64,000 nucleotides of DNA from Bacillota bacterium (GCA_023404345.1 JAEYCB010000046.1:14447-78446); one strand, 5' to 3'. Positions 16,981 to 25,626 are shown, counted from the first letter of the stretch. The notes: generated from the letters alone by a model not told the origin. Translations and numbers: made by a program.

Positions 16981-19302
16981 TCATTCCCTGGCCTGCTGCC
17001 GGTCCAGAAGCAGCAGCACCATCACGCTCATGTCATCTCTGGGCGCGCCGCCGCCTGCCAGCAGCGCATTTCTGAGCAGGGCGTCAGCCATGCGCTGCGG
17101 CTGGATATACAGGCTCTCCGTCAGGGCCTGGGTAAACTGCTCGTCCGTTTCAAAGGCGTCGGCCACGCCGTCGCTGACCATTACGAGGATATCACCGCTA
17201 TGCAGACGGTACTGCATGGAGGTGGCTGACGCCTCCGCCAGAATGCCCAGCGGCAGAGACGCGCCCTCCACCTTTTTCATATGGCTGCCACGCACCACCC
17301 ACGAAGCGCATGCTCCCAGCTTTTCGGAATACACGTTGCCCGTCCACAGGTCCACATCCGCCAGGTCCACGGTGGAAAAGCGCTCGTCCTCCTGGGTGGA
17401 AAGCATGATGCCGTTCACCGCCGTGATGGCCTGGCGGCGCGTATAGCCCGCCTCCAGCAGCAGGGTAAGCAGCTCAAGGGTCTTTTCGCTCTGCCGGTGC
17501 GCCTCCTCGCCATGGCCCATGCCATCCAGCAGCATCAGCAGCAGCCGTCCGCCCTCGCAGCGTTTGGCCGTGCACGCATCGCCGCATACCCCGTCCCCCT
17601 CGCCGCGCTCGCCCGCGCACACCGATGCCATGCCCACCGACGCGCTGTAGAGCGGGATTTCTTCCAGTTCCACGCGCCCGCGTCCCGCACGGGTGATGGA
17701 CAGGGGCAGATCTTCCTCCGTGGCCAGATAGCGCAGCAGCATTTCCAGCGGCTTTTGCACCGGCATCATGCCATCGGTTTCCAGCGCGGCCTGAAGATGC
17801 CCGTCCACCCTTCGCGCATAGCTGAGCCGTGCGGGGACGTTAAGCTCCTCCAGCGCCAGGTTGAGAATGTGCGCGGCCTTGAGGTCGTTGAGGCTCTCGC
17901 CTCCGGCCATCATGCCCAGCTCCCCCAGCGTGCCCGACAGCGCCGCCAGATGCGTAAGCGTCAGTTCCCGCTCGTAGCGCGCTTTTCTGATGCCCGCCTC
18001 ACGCCGCTTGAGCGCGGTCAGGGCCTCCTGCGCCGTTTCTTCAATGGATTCGGCGCGCAGGCAGCCATGTTCGGCCAGGGCGGGAAGGTTGTCCTCATCC
18101 ACCGCTTCGCCCCGTTCCACCCGCTCCATCATGTCCGCAAGCAGGCGTTCCGTCCGCACACGTCCCTTTCCCCAGCAAAGCTCACGGTTGGCGCACCGGG
18201 CGCAAAGCAGCTCGCCCAGCTCCTCGCCGCTGGTGATGGCCTGGCTGCCCGGATCGGGCAAGGCCTTGGCCAGCCGTTCCAGCGCGTCGCGCATGTGTGC
18301 GATACGCTGGGTCACAAACGCCGTTTCCATGCTCCGCACGCCCGGCTCCGGGCCGCGTGCCAGCGCGCGCACCCGTTCCAGCGCCCATCCGGGCAGCAGG
18401 GCATATGCCGCCGCCCCTGCGAGCGCCGCCCAAAAAGGAACCGTCGGACCGCTCAGCGGCGTCAGCGAATACCCAAGCGCCCACCCCGCCATAGCAGCCG
18501 GGGGCAGCAGCCAGCGCCGCCGCTCTACCGCCGGAAGGCCGCATAAAAGTCCCATCAGCGACAGCGTCGCCGCCATGCGCACATCATGCCCGCCCAGCGC
18601 CAGCGACAGCCCGCACATAAGTCCCGCGGCCACGCCGTACACCGGTCCGTTTGCGGCAGCGTACGCCACGGTCATCCACACGGCGGCCAGCTGCCCCAGA
18701 TTGAGCGCGCCCATCCAGAAATACCCCGTGCCGCCTACCAGCAACAGTCCCAGCGCAGCTACGCAGGCGCGTTCCCGCGTGCAGGTGGGCGCGCCGGTGG
18801 AGGCCATGCCATCCAATGCGCTGCGGAAAAACGCCGCGCTCAGCATGCTCAGCGGTACCGCCGCAAGGCTGAGCAGCACGTCCAGCGGCGCATGACCGGC
18901 CAGCGCCGCAAATACGCGCGGCATCATCGCCAGGCCGCCAAGCGCCGCCGTTTCAATGCCCGGCCTGGGCCTTAGGCGGCGCAGCGTAAGCCACAGTCCC
19001 ACAATTCCCACATACTGCCATACATCCAGTTCAAGTCCCCAAAGCGCCCGCACCGCCAGCGACGCGCCCGCGCCAGCCAGCATCAGCGCCGTGGGTTTTT
19101 CTGCACGCGAAAGCAAAAACGCGGCCGCAAAGGGAGACGGAATGCCAAACCACCGCACAAAGGTAAAAAGAAAGACCGTCACGGCCTGTCCCCCAGGCCG
19201 CGCCGCGCTGCGCGCAAACATCATCAGCCGCCTTCCCGCGCGCCGGACGCCTTTTCCTCTGCGCTCGACCGCCTCCTGCGGCCGGGCCGTTGAAGTCTCC
19301 AT
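16981..19302 (-). CDS. spoIIE: Stage II sporulation protein E (SpoIIE), PP2C-type phosphatase
   Basis: A 773-residue protein with about ten N-terminal membrane helices (to about residue 300), a central FtsZ-interacting/regulatory region with a CXXC-rich stretch (CARCANRELCWGKG) and a C-terminal PP2C phosphatase domain with DGMGHGEEA and SDGVADAFE metal motifs. SpoIIE dephosphorylates SpoIIAA to release sigma-F in the forespore and helps form the polar septum. ATG 19302 has GGGGAGG upstream; an upstream in-frame extension lacks an RBS. It is divergent from an FMN-binding protein gene and near a Spo0A-like gene. Confidence 0.95.
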   Translation of the reverse strand: METSTARPQEAVERRGKGVRRAGRRLMMFARSAARPGGQAVTVFLFTFVRWFGIPSPFAAAFLLSRAEKPTALMLAGAGASLAVRALWGLELDVWQYVGIVGLWLTLRRLRPRPGIETAALGGLAMMPRVFAALAGHAPLDVLLSLAAVPLSMLSAAFFRSALDGMASTGAPTCTRERACVAALGLLLVGGTGYFWMGALNLGQLAAVWMTVAYAAANGPVYGVAAGLMCGLSLALGGHDVRMAATLSLMGLLCGLPAVERRRWLLPPAAMAGWALGYSLTPLSGPTVPFWAALAGAAAYALLPGWALERVRALARGPEPGVRSMETAFVTQRIAHMRDALERLAKALPDPGSQAITSGEELGELLCARCANRELCWGKGRVRTERLLADMMERVERGEAVDEDNLPALAEHGCLRAESIEETAQEALTALKRREAGIRKARYERELTLTHLAALSGTLGELGMMAGGESLNDLKAAHILNLALEELNVPARLSYARRVDGHLQAALETDGMMPVQKPLEMLLRYLATEEDLPLSITRAGRGRVELEEIPLYSASVGMASVCAGERGEGDGVCGDACTAKRCEGGRLLLMLLDGMGHGEEAHRQSEKTLELLTLLLEAGYTRRQAITAVNGIMLSTQEDERFSTVDLADVDLWTGNVYSEKLGACASWVVRGSHMKKVEGASLPLGILAEASATSMQYRLHSGDILVMVSDGVADAFETDEQFTQALTESLYIQPQRMADALLRNALLAGGGAPRDDMSVMVLLLLDRQQARE

Positions 19303-19331
19303 ACGCCGCCTCCCCATGCCAGTGTACAGCC

Positions 19332-19387
19332 AGTATAGCCAGCGGGCTTTTCTCTCCGTGTCGGTTTGCGGCGCGAAGCATGTCAAA
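19332..19387 (-). promoter_or_regulatory. Candidate spoIIE promoter with 0A-like box
   Basis: Minus-strand TATACT (19332-19337) lies 30 bases before the spoIIE start. A TGTCAAA heptamer (19381-19387, plus strand) fits the Spo0A box TGTCRAA about 45 bases further upstream. No clear -35 is seen, as expected for a Spo0A-activated promoter, but a 7-mer match is weak evidence. Confidence 0.35.
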
Positions 19388-19480
19388 CATCCCGCAGGAT
19401 GCGGCATTCTTCGCGCCGTATAGGACCGCTCCCCGCGGCGCAACCTAGGGACAACCCTATCAGGCAGGAGGAGCTAACGC

Positions 19481-19963
19481 ATGGAGAATCAGAAAAAATG
19501 GGCCGGATGGCTCATCGCGGGACTGGTGGCGGCGGTGGCGGTAGTCGCCGTGGTCATGACCACGGGAACCGCCGAGCCGCCCGCCGTCACCCCCACCCCG
19601 GCCGTCACCGCTTCACCGATGGCCAGCCCGACCCCGGAAGCCACACAGCCCACCGCATCGCCCCAGGCCGCAGGCGGCACCGTCAACGCAAGCGCCATCG
19701 GCTATGCCGGTCCTGTGCTGGTGCGCCTGACCATGGATGACGCGGGCACGATTTCCGCTATCGACGTGGGCGGCGTGCGCTTTCTGGAAACAGTGGGCGT
19801 GGGCAGCGGCGTGCGCGAGGAGGCGTTCACATCACAGTTTATCGGGAAAACGCCGCCGCTTGAACTGAACCAGGACATCGACGCCGTCTCCGGCGCCACC
19901 CTGTCCAGCCAGGCCGTGGTGGATGCGGTGAACGATGCGCACGCCTTTTTGATGGCACGCTGA
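19481..19963 (+). CDS. Membrane-anchored FMN-binding domain protein
   Basis: A 160-residue protein: one N-terminal membrane helix (residues 9-27), a Pro/Thr/Ser/Ala-rich linker (32-65) and an FMN-binding domain (66-160). The domain ends with DIDAVSGATLSSQAVVDAVN, which contains the SGATxS motif where FMN becomes covalently attached in RnfG/NqrC-type proteins. It would face outside the membrane and could take part in extracytoplasmic electron transfer, but no flavin transferase or Rnf genes are nearby. AGGAGG lies upstream of ATG. Confidence 0.85.
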   Translation: MENQKKWAGWLIAGLVAAVAVVAVVMTTGTAEPPAVTPTPAVTASPMASPTPEATQPTASPQAAGGTVNASAIGYAGPVLVRLTMDDAGTISAIDVGGVRFLETVGVGSGVREEAFTSQFIGKTPPLELNQDIDAVSGATLSSQAVVDAVNDAHAFLMAR

Positions 19964-19968
19964 CAGGA

Positions 19969-19977
19969 TTCGACAAA
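19969..19977 (-). promoter_or_regulatory. Perfect Spo0A binding box
   Basis: The minus strand reads TTTGTCGAA, an exact match to the 0A-box consensus (TTTGTCRAA). It is 67 bases upstream of the Spo0A-like gene start and directly after the FMN-binding gene, in a short intergenic gap of 81 bases. Confidence 0.6.
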
Positions 19978-20044
19978 GGTTTCGGTCATATCAGGCAGGT
20001 TACGGAGGCCGCATGGGCGTATCCTTATGACGGGAGGTGCGCTC

Positions 20045-20836
20045 ATGCGGCTTTTGATCGCAGTGCTCAGCACAGGAACGGCCCGCCTGATCGCGGGGGC
20101 TATGGAATGCCGGGGATTTGCCGTGCGGATCGCGCAAAGCGGCACGCAGGCGCTGGAACTGCTTTCGCGGGACCGGTTTGACCTGCTGCTTTTGCATGCA
20201 TGCCTGCCCGGGCTGGACGGCTTTGAAGTGCTGGAGGCGCTTGCGGCGTCCCGCCATCCCTGTCCTCCGCGCGTGCTGTTTTTATGCGAGCCGGAGCTGT
20301 GCGCCTCCCGCCCTGCCATGGCGGACGCGGTCGCGCCCATCTGCGCCGCTCCCGAAAAGCTGTGTGCACTGATGGAAACGCTCATGCAAAAGCCGCTGCC
20401 AAAACTGGCAGCGGCCCAGGAGCCGGATATCACGCAGGCGGTGGAAGCCTTTTTATGCGCCATATCCATGGATCGCCGCTACAAAGGCCGCGCCTATGCA
20501 GCGTGGCTCCTTGAGCATCTGGCTCCCTCACCGGCCCTGGAGGAGCGCTCCATGGGTCAGCTCTACCGCTGGTGCGCCTGCGCCTTCGGCACCACGCCCG
20601 CCGCCGTGGAGCGCTGTGTGCGCGTATCGGTGGAAAGCGTGTTTACCCAGGGCAGCATGCGGGGCATCGAACGTTTTTTTGGCGCCACAGTGGACCCGGA
20701 GCGCGGCAAGCCGACCAATCGTGCCTTTCTGCTGCAAGCCTCCCAACAGATCCGTCTGGATCACTCCTTGGCGGATACGCGCTCGCCAAACAGCAGCGAG
20801 ATGCACCACAGCCCGGCTGCACCCACCAGGGTGTAG
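20045..20836 (+). CDS. Spo0A-like regulator with degenerate receiver domain
   Basis: A 263-residue protein in two parts. Residues 1-115 have receiver-domain spacing (DLLLLHACLPGLDGFEVLEAL), but His51 replaces the phosphoacceptor Asp and the acidic metal pocket at the end of strand one is missing (VLSTG). Residues about 130-238 match the Spo0A DNA-binding domain: KGRAYAAWLL, GTTPAAVERCVRVSVES and ERGKPTNRAFLLQAS. It is thus a paralogue that should not be controlled by phosphorelay. ATG 20045 has GGGAGGT upstream. The last 26 residues lie antisense to the DUF378 gene and have no family counterpart. Confidence 0.88.
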   Translation: MRLLIAVLSTGTARLIAGAMECRGFAVRIAQSGTQALELLSRDRFDLLLLHACLPGLDGFEVLEALAASRHPCPPRVLFLCEPELCASRPAMADAVAPICAAPEKLCALMETLMQKPLPKLAAAQEPDITQAVEAFLCAISMDRRYKGRAYAAWLLEHLAPSPALEERSMGQLYRWCACAFGTTPAAVERCVRVSVESVFTQGSMRGIERFFGATVDPERGKPTNRAFLLQASQQIRLDHSLADTRSPNSSEMHHSPAAPTRV

Positions 20837-20964
20837 ACGATGCGGCTGACCACCGCCGCCTGCCCGCCGAAGAGATACGCCACCAGATCGAATTGAAAGA
20901 TGCCAATCAGCGCCCAGTTGATGGCGCCGATGATCACCAGTACCAGTGAGATCTTATCCAGCAT
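20761..20964 (-). CDS. DUF378 family small membrane protein
   Basis: A 67-residue protein with two membrane helices. It starts MLDKISLVLVIIGAINWALIG and continues FDLVAYLFGGQAA with a second helix, the DUF378 signature. AAGGAGG lies upstream of ATG 20964. Its last 25 codons overlap the 3' end of the convergent Spo0A-like gene by 76 bases. Function unknown; these proteins are common in spore formers. Confidence 0.9.
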   Translation of the reverse strand: MLDKISLVLVIIGAINWALIGIFQFDLVAYLFGGQAAVVSRIVYTLVGAAGLWCISLLFGERVSAKE

Positions 20965-21043
20965 AGCAAGAAAACCTCCTTCCATCCCATACCCCGGCCT
21001 TTGCCGAGGCTTCTGTGTCAAGGATGCGCCAAACGCGCCCGGA

Positions 21044-21904
21044 TTATGTCATCAAAAAGCAGGCATGAACATCCGTACCCGCGAACACGGTTTTTGAAAG
21101 CCATGGCTTGTAATGGGAAAGCAGCCGTACCTGCCCGCTCAGCGTGGCGCTTGCCAGCGCCATGGGGCCATGGCAGCACAGGCCGGCGCACAGCGCCAGA
21201 TCCGGCAGGTTCCAAAGCAGCCGTCCCTGCGGGATGTCCAGCTTCATCAGTCCGTCGCGCGTGCTGATGAGTGCACCCACGCCGTCCGGGCACACGCACA
21301 GCCCTCCGGGCTGGCCCGGCAGGTCGATCAGCTTGCGCGGGCGCGGCGTGCCCGGAGCCAGCGTGTACACCGCCGTGTGGATATCCTCACCCTCGGCAGC
21401 GCACACTAACAGAAGCCCGCCCCGCCAAAAACCTGCGGCAAAGCACGGGCTTTTGGTGTAGATGGTCCGCTCGCGCACCAGCTCCGGTGCACTGAGCAGA
21501 TAGGCTTCATCCACCGCCCCGCCCGCAGCCAGCAGCAGCCGCCCGGACGCATCCAGGCACATGGTGCGAGGAAACACTCCCACCGGGGCCGCAAAAATCA
21601 GCTCTCCGGTGGCCGTCAGGCGCGTATGGACGCTATCGGCCTCTGCGCTGAGCTGGTATACATACCTCCCACAGGGCGACAGGCACAGCGCGGCCAATCC
21701 CGGCGCGGTGGGCATGCGGCCGATCTCCCTGAGCCCGTGGCAGGTCAGGCACATACATTCCCTGCTTCCGCCCACACACACGCAGGCGCTGCCGGCGCAT
21801 GTCAGACGGGGCTGTTCTACGGTGCAAGGCACCTGGGCAAGCGGACCGCCTTCGTCCGCGGCTTTCCAAACGCCCAGCCGGGCATCCGCGATGATCAGGC
21901 TCAT
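21044..21904 (-). CDS. Cysteine-rich beta-propeller-like protein of unknown function
   Basis: A 286-residue cytosolic-looking protein with no signal peptide. It has at least four repeats of the form LCLSPCGRYVYQLS, MCLDASGRLLLAAG, LCVCPDGVGALIST, resembling YncE/WD-type propeller blades with a conserved D/CGxxxL turn. It contains about 16 cysteines, many adjacent to blade turns (CVCVGG, CMCLTCHG), suggesting disulfide or metal cross-linking. The position next to spoIIE and the Spo0A-like gene suggests, but does not prove, a spore-coat role. GGGAGCGG precedes ATG 21904. Confidence 0.7.
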   Translation of the reverse strand: MSLIIADARLGVWKAADEGGPLAQVPCTVEQPRLTCAGSACVCVGGSRECMCLTCHGLREIGRMPTAPGLAALCLSPCGRYVYQLSAEADSVHTRLTATGELIFAAPVGVFPRTMCLDASGRLLLAAGGAVDEAYLLSAPELVRERTIYTKSPCFAAGFWRGGLLLVCAAEGEDIHTAVYTLAPGTPRPRKLIDLPGQPGGLCVCPDGVGALISTRDGLMKLDIPQGRLLWNLPDLALCAGLCCHGPMALASATLSGQVRLLSHYKPWLSKTVFAGTDVHACFLMT

Positions 21905-22061
21905 GGCACCGCTCCCTTCCCTGCCTCTTTTCAAGCGCTACTGTCACCCTATGCGAAAGAAGGCGGGATGTGAAAAATCCGGCAGGAAAAGCGGGCCGCC
22001 ATGTCGAAAGCAATAAATTGGCTTATTTTGTGTAAGCCGCAGAAAAAGGAGAGACGCACAC

Positions 22062-22316
22062 ATGATGCACTATAAGACCCGTGGTACCTGTTCGACCGCC
22101 ATCGACCTGGAAATCGAAGACGGAAAGATCACGGCCTGCCGCTTTACCAACGGCTGCCGGGGCAATACCGACGGCCTGTCGCGCCTGGTGATCGGCCAGG
22201 ACGCGCGCGAGGTGATGAACCGCCTGCGCGGCGTTCAATGCCGCGGCGGCACCTCCTGCCCCGACCAGCTCAGCCGCGCCATAGAAATCTGCCTCGACCA
22301 GCAACAACACAAGTAA
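22062..22316 (+). CDS. TSCPD domain protein
   Basis: An 84-residue protein carrying GGTSCPDQLSRAI at its C-terminus, the TSCPD motif, with two further cysteines (TRGTCSTAID, TNGCRGN). The same domain occurs at the C-terminus of some B12-dependent ribonucleotide reductases; stand-alone copies in Clostridia have unknown function and may bind metal. AAAGGAGAG precedes the double ATG. It lies 12 bases upstream of the DEAD-box gene, likely one transcript. Confidence 0.88.
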   Translation: MMHYKTRGTCSTAIDLEIEDGKITACRFTNGCRGNTDGLSRLVIGQDAREVMNRLRGVQCRGGTSCPDQLSRAIEICLDQQQHK

Positions 22317-22328
22317 GGAGCGCCCGCT

Positions 22329-23516
22329 TTGCCAACAGAAGGACTACAGATTACCAAATTCTCCGAGGCCGCCGATCTCAGCGACGAGATTCTCAAAGCC
22401 GTTGAAAAAATGGGGTTCAGTGAGATGACCCCCGTCCAGGCCAAAACGCTCCCCCTGATGATGGAGGGGCGCGATCTGATCGCCATCGCTCCCACGGGCA
22501 CGGGCAAGACCTGCGCCTTCGGCATTCCCATGCTGGAATACGTGAACCTCAAGGACAAGCGTGTCCAGGAGCTGGTGCTGGCCCCCACGCGCGAGCTGAG
22601 CCTGCAGATCACCGACGAGCTTCGTGCGCTTTCGCGTTACATCCCCGGCGTGCGCATCGCCTGCCTCTATGGTGGGCAGCCGATTACCAAGCAGCTTTCC
22701 CAGCTCAAGCAGTGCCCCCAGATCGTGGTGGCCACGCCTGGACGGCTGCTGGACCACATGAACCGCGGGAACATCCGCCTGGACAGCGTGCATACCATGG
22801 TGCTGGACGAGGCCGACGAAATGCTCAACATGGGCTTTGTCAAGGATGTGACCAAGATTATCGAGGCCACGCCCATCGAGCGGCAACTGGTGCTCTTTTC
22901 CGCCACCACCAACCAGGACGTGATGACCATCGCCTGGAAGTACCAGCAGGACCCGGTGGAGATCGTCATCCCCGCGACGAAGGAAAACCGTCCGCAGATC
23001 ACCCAGTACGTGATCGCCACCGAGCGAGAGCACAAATATGAGCATCTGCTCTATCTGCTCGACAGCGACGTGTACCAGCGCGTGATGGTCTTTGTCAACA
23101 CCAAGGACATGACCCAGCGCCTGTGCAAGCGCCTCAAGGACGCGGGCTATCCCGCCGACTGCCTGCACGGCGACATGCGCCAGTCCGCCCGCAACGAGGT
23201 CATGCAGGCCTACCGCAAGGGCAAGTTCCAAATCCTGCTGGCCACCGACGTGGCCGCCCGCGGCATCGACGTGGATGATGTGGAGGCCGTCATCAACTAC
23301 GACCTGCCCAATGAAAACGAATACTACCTGCACCGCATCGGCCGCACGGGGCGCGCGAAAAAGCACGGCGTAGCCTTTACGCTTCTAACCTATACCGAAA
23401 GCGTACGCTTTGACGCCATTCTCAAATATATCATGGCCAAGCCTGTGCCCCTGCATTTCAACGACATGGGCATATTGGTCAGCGAAACGGGCGAACCTTT
23501 CTTTGAGGATATGTAA
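22329..23516 (+). CDS. DEAD-box ATP-dependent RNA helicase
   Basis: A 395-residue helicase with all core motifs: Q motif (GFSEMTPVQ), I (APTGTGKT), Ia (APTRELS), Ib (TPGR), II (VLDEADEML), III (FSATT), V (ATDVAARGIDV) and VI (HRIGRTGR). It lacks a long C-terminal extension, so it is a minimal RhlE/CshA-like unwinding enzyme for mRNA or ribosome assembly. The start is TTG 22329 with AAGGAG ten bases before it; there is no in-frame ATG before the Q motif. Follows TSCPD. Confidence 0.95.
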   Translation: MPTEGLQITKFSEAADLSDEILKAVEKMGFSEMTPVQAKTLPLMMEGRDLIAIAPTGTGKTCAFGIPMLEYVNLKDKRVQELVLAPTRELSLQITDELRALSRYIPGVRIACLYGGQPITKQLSQLKQCPQIVVATPGRLLDHMNRGNIRLDSVHTMVLDEADEMLNMGFVKDVTKIIEATPIERQLVLFSATTNQDVMTIAWKYQQDPVEIVIPATKENRPQITQYVIATEREHKYEHLLYLLDSDVYQRVMVFVNTKDMTQRLCKRLKDAGYPADCLHGDMRQSARNEVMQAYRKGKFQILLATDVAARGIDVDDVEAVINYDLPNENEYYLHRIGRTGRAKKHGVAFTLLTYTESVRFDAILKYIMAKPVPLHFNDMGILVSETGEPFFEDM

Positions 23517-23537
23517 CAGCATTTGGAGGCGATTGAC

Positions 23538-24284
23538 ATGGGCATCATCCCATCCCGCAACCTGGAGGAGCAGCGCCGCGAGGAAAACGGCGTGACCTAC
23601 TTCGACCGCGGCGTAATCGAGGGCAAGGACGGCCGCAAATACAGCCGCTTCGCCATACAGACCCACTTCGTCAAGGTGGGCGAAGATCAGGCCGTGCTTG
23701 TGGAACAGTACGTGCGCCCGCTCTATCAGCCCGGCGACGTGCTCAGCTTCGGCGCAAAGGTCATGTGCATGTGCGTCAAGTCCGTCAAAACGCGCGATGA
23801 GGTCAAGCCCGGCTGGTGGGCCAACCACCTGTGGCGCTTTGCGGGGATTAACCACACGGGCGTGGGCATGCATGAGCCCTACAAGCTGCAGCTGGTTATC
23901 GACATGTGCGGCCTGCCGCGCGTGCTGCTGGCCGCCGCCGCCAGCGCGGTGACCAAGCTGTTTGGCATGCACGGCGTGTTTTACAAGGTGTGCGGCAAGG
24001 GCGTGGGCGGCATCGACGGCTTCTACACCCGTTCCAGCTTCGAACTCTACCACCAGATGGCCCTCATCAACCCCGACAATCCGGATGAGCTGTGCGCAAA
24101 GCTCTATCAGGCCACGGGCATCCCGGTGGTGCTGATGGACGCCAACGACCTGCAGCGCGACCAGCTGGGCAAGAGCCCGGACTTTCCCCTCACCGACGCG
24201 CAAATTCAGGACGCCATGGCGGACAACCCCAGCGGTCAGGGCGATGAGCTGACCCCCTTCATTCTGATCCGGCCGCTGAACTAA
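23538..24284 (+). CDS. CofE-like F420-0:gamma-glutamyl ligase family protein
   Basis: A 248-residue protein related to the F420-0:L-glutamate ligase family. The segment VRPLYQPGDVLSFGAKVMCMC resembles the family's nucleotide/metal-binding start, KPGWWANHLWRF is characteristic of the clostridial subgroup, and PDNPDELCAKL...VVLMDAND lies near the C-terminus. No other F420 synthesis genes are in the window and most Clostridia do not make F420, so it probably attaches an amino acid to some other substrate. GGAGG precedes ATG 23538. Follows the helicase by 21 bases. Confidence 0.8.
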   Translation: MGIIPSRNLEEQRREENGVTYFDRGVIEGKDGRKYSRFAIQTHFVKVGEDQAVLVEQYVRPLYQPGDVLSFGAKVMCMCVKSVKTRDEVKPGWWANHLWRFAGINHTGVGMHEPYKLQLVIDMCGLPRVLLAAAASAVTKLFGMHGVFYKVCGKGVGGIDGFYTRSSFELYHQMALINPDNPDELCAKLYQATGIPVVLMDANDLQRDQLGKSPDFPLTDAQIQDAMADNPSGQGDELTPFILIRPLN

Positions 24285-24294
24285 GTGAATCTGC

Positions 24295-24320
24295 CGCCCG
24301 CCCTCCAAGGCGGGCGATTT
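24295..24320 (+). terminator. Terminator after the CofE-like gene
   Basis: CGCCCGCC (24295-24302) pairs with GGCGGGCG (24309-24316) around CTCCAA and is followed by ATTTT. Confidence 0.8.
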
Positions 24321-24351
24321 TCAAACCCATGCTTTTGAAAGGACGATACCC

Positions 24352-25569
24352 ATGAACGCAACGGAACGCTTCCTTCGCTATGCCGCCATCCCCACGCGGT
24401 CGGACCCCAATTCCACCGCGACCCCTTCCACGGACTGCCAGTTCGCCCTGGCACGCCTGCTTGCGGACGAGCTGACGGCGCTAGGCCTCACAAACGTGCG
24501 TGTGACGGACAACTGCTTCGTCTACGCCGCGCTGCCTGCCACGCCGGGGCTGGAGGGCCAGCCCTGTCTGGGACTGATCGCCCATATGGATACTGCGCCC
24601 GATTATCCCGGCGAGGGGGTCAAGCCCCAGCTGCACCCGGACTATGACGGCGGCGACATCGTGCTCTCCGCCACGGGCGCGGTGCTCTCGCCCGCGCGCT
24701 TCCCCAGCCTGAATGGCCTCAGGGGCAAAACGCTCATCACCACTGACGGCTCCACCTTGCTGGGCGCAGACGACAAGGCCGGCGTGGCCGAGATCATGAC
24801 CGCGCTGGAACGCGTGATCGCCTCCGGCAGGCCGCACGGGCCGGTGGCCGTGGCCTTCACCCCGGACGAGGAAACGGGCCTGGGCATTGCGGGCTTCGAC
24901 GTGGAGGGCTTCGACGCTGCCTACGCCTACACCGTGGACGGCGGCGAGCTGGGCGAGCTGAGCTATGAAAACTTCAATGCCTGTGAGGCCACGCTGGACT
25001 TTCGCGGCGTGAACGTGCATCCCGGCAGCGCCAAGGACACCATGGTGAACGCAAGCCTGCTGGCCATGGAATACAACGCCATGCTGCCCTCCGCAGAAAC
25101 ACCGCGGCACACCGAGGGCTATGAGGGCTTCTTCCATCTGGAGGAGATGGAGGGCGACGTGGCGCACGCGCGGCTGGTCTACATCGTGCGCGACCATGAC
25201 GCGGCACGCTTTGAGGCGCGGCGGGATCAACTGCGCCACATTGCGAAGGTGATGAACGAGCGCTGGGGCGAAGGCGCCGTAACCTTGACTTTGCGCGACC
25301 AGTACCGCAACATGAAGGAGAAGATCGCGCCCTATCCCTTCCTGATTGAAAACGCGCGCGCCGCCATGCGCGCGGCGGGTTTTGAGTCCTTTGACGCGGC
25401 GGTGCGCGGCGGCACGGACGGCGCGCAGCTCTGCTACCGCGGGCTTCCCTGCCCCAACCTGTGCACGGGCGGCTTTGCCTTCCACGGCCCCTTCGAGCAC
25501 ATCGCGGCAGAGGACATGGAGCTTTGCGCCCGCATGCTGGAGGAGCTGATCTGCCTGCCCCGTGAGTGA
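24352..25569 (+). CDS. pepT: Peptidase T (tripeptide aminopeptidase)
   Basis: A 405-residue M20B metallopeptidase of the usual family length. Zinc ligands and catalytic residues are visible in order: GLIAHMDTAPD (His, Asp), GADDKAGVAEIM (bridging Asp), FTPDEETGLG (catalytic and ligand Glu), YTVDGGELGEL (Asp) and FAFHGPFEH (His). It removes N-terminal residues from tripeptides in the cytosol. AAAGGACGATACCC precedes ATG. It has terminators on both sides and is monocistronic. Confidence 0.96.
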   Translation: MNATERFLRYAAIPTRSDPNSTATPSTDCQFALARLLADELTALGLTNVRVTDNCFVYAALPATPGLEGQPCLGLIAHMDTAPDYPGEGVKPQLHPDYDGGDIVLSATGAVLSPARFPSLNGLRGKTLITTDGSTLLGADDKAGVAEIMTALERVIASGRPHGPVAVAFTPDEETGLGIAGFDVEGFDAAYAYTVDGGELGELSYENFNACEATLDFRGVNVHPGSAKDTMVNASLLAMEYNAMLPSAETPRHTEGYEGFFHLEEMEGDVAHARLVYIVRDHDAARFEARRDQLRHIAKVMNERWGEGAVTLTLRDQYRNMKEKIAPYPFLIENARAAMRAAGFESFDAAVRGGTDGAQLCYRGLPCPNLCTGGFAFHGPFEHIAAEDMELCARMLEELICLPRE

Positions 25570-25590
25570 TCCGGCATACAAACACAGAAA

Positions 25591-25614
25591 CGGCGCCCGG
25601 TATGCCGGGCGCCG
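25591..25614. terminator. Bidirectional terminator between pepT and the VanW gene
   Basis: CGGCGCCCGG (25591-25600) pairs with CCGGGCGCCG (25605-25614), loop TATG, followed by TTTT on the plus strand; an A-rich stretch precedes it for the minus strand. Confidence 0.88.
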
Positions 25615-25626
25615 TTTTGATTTGCG

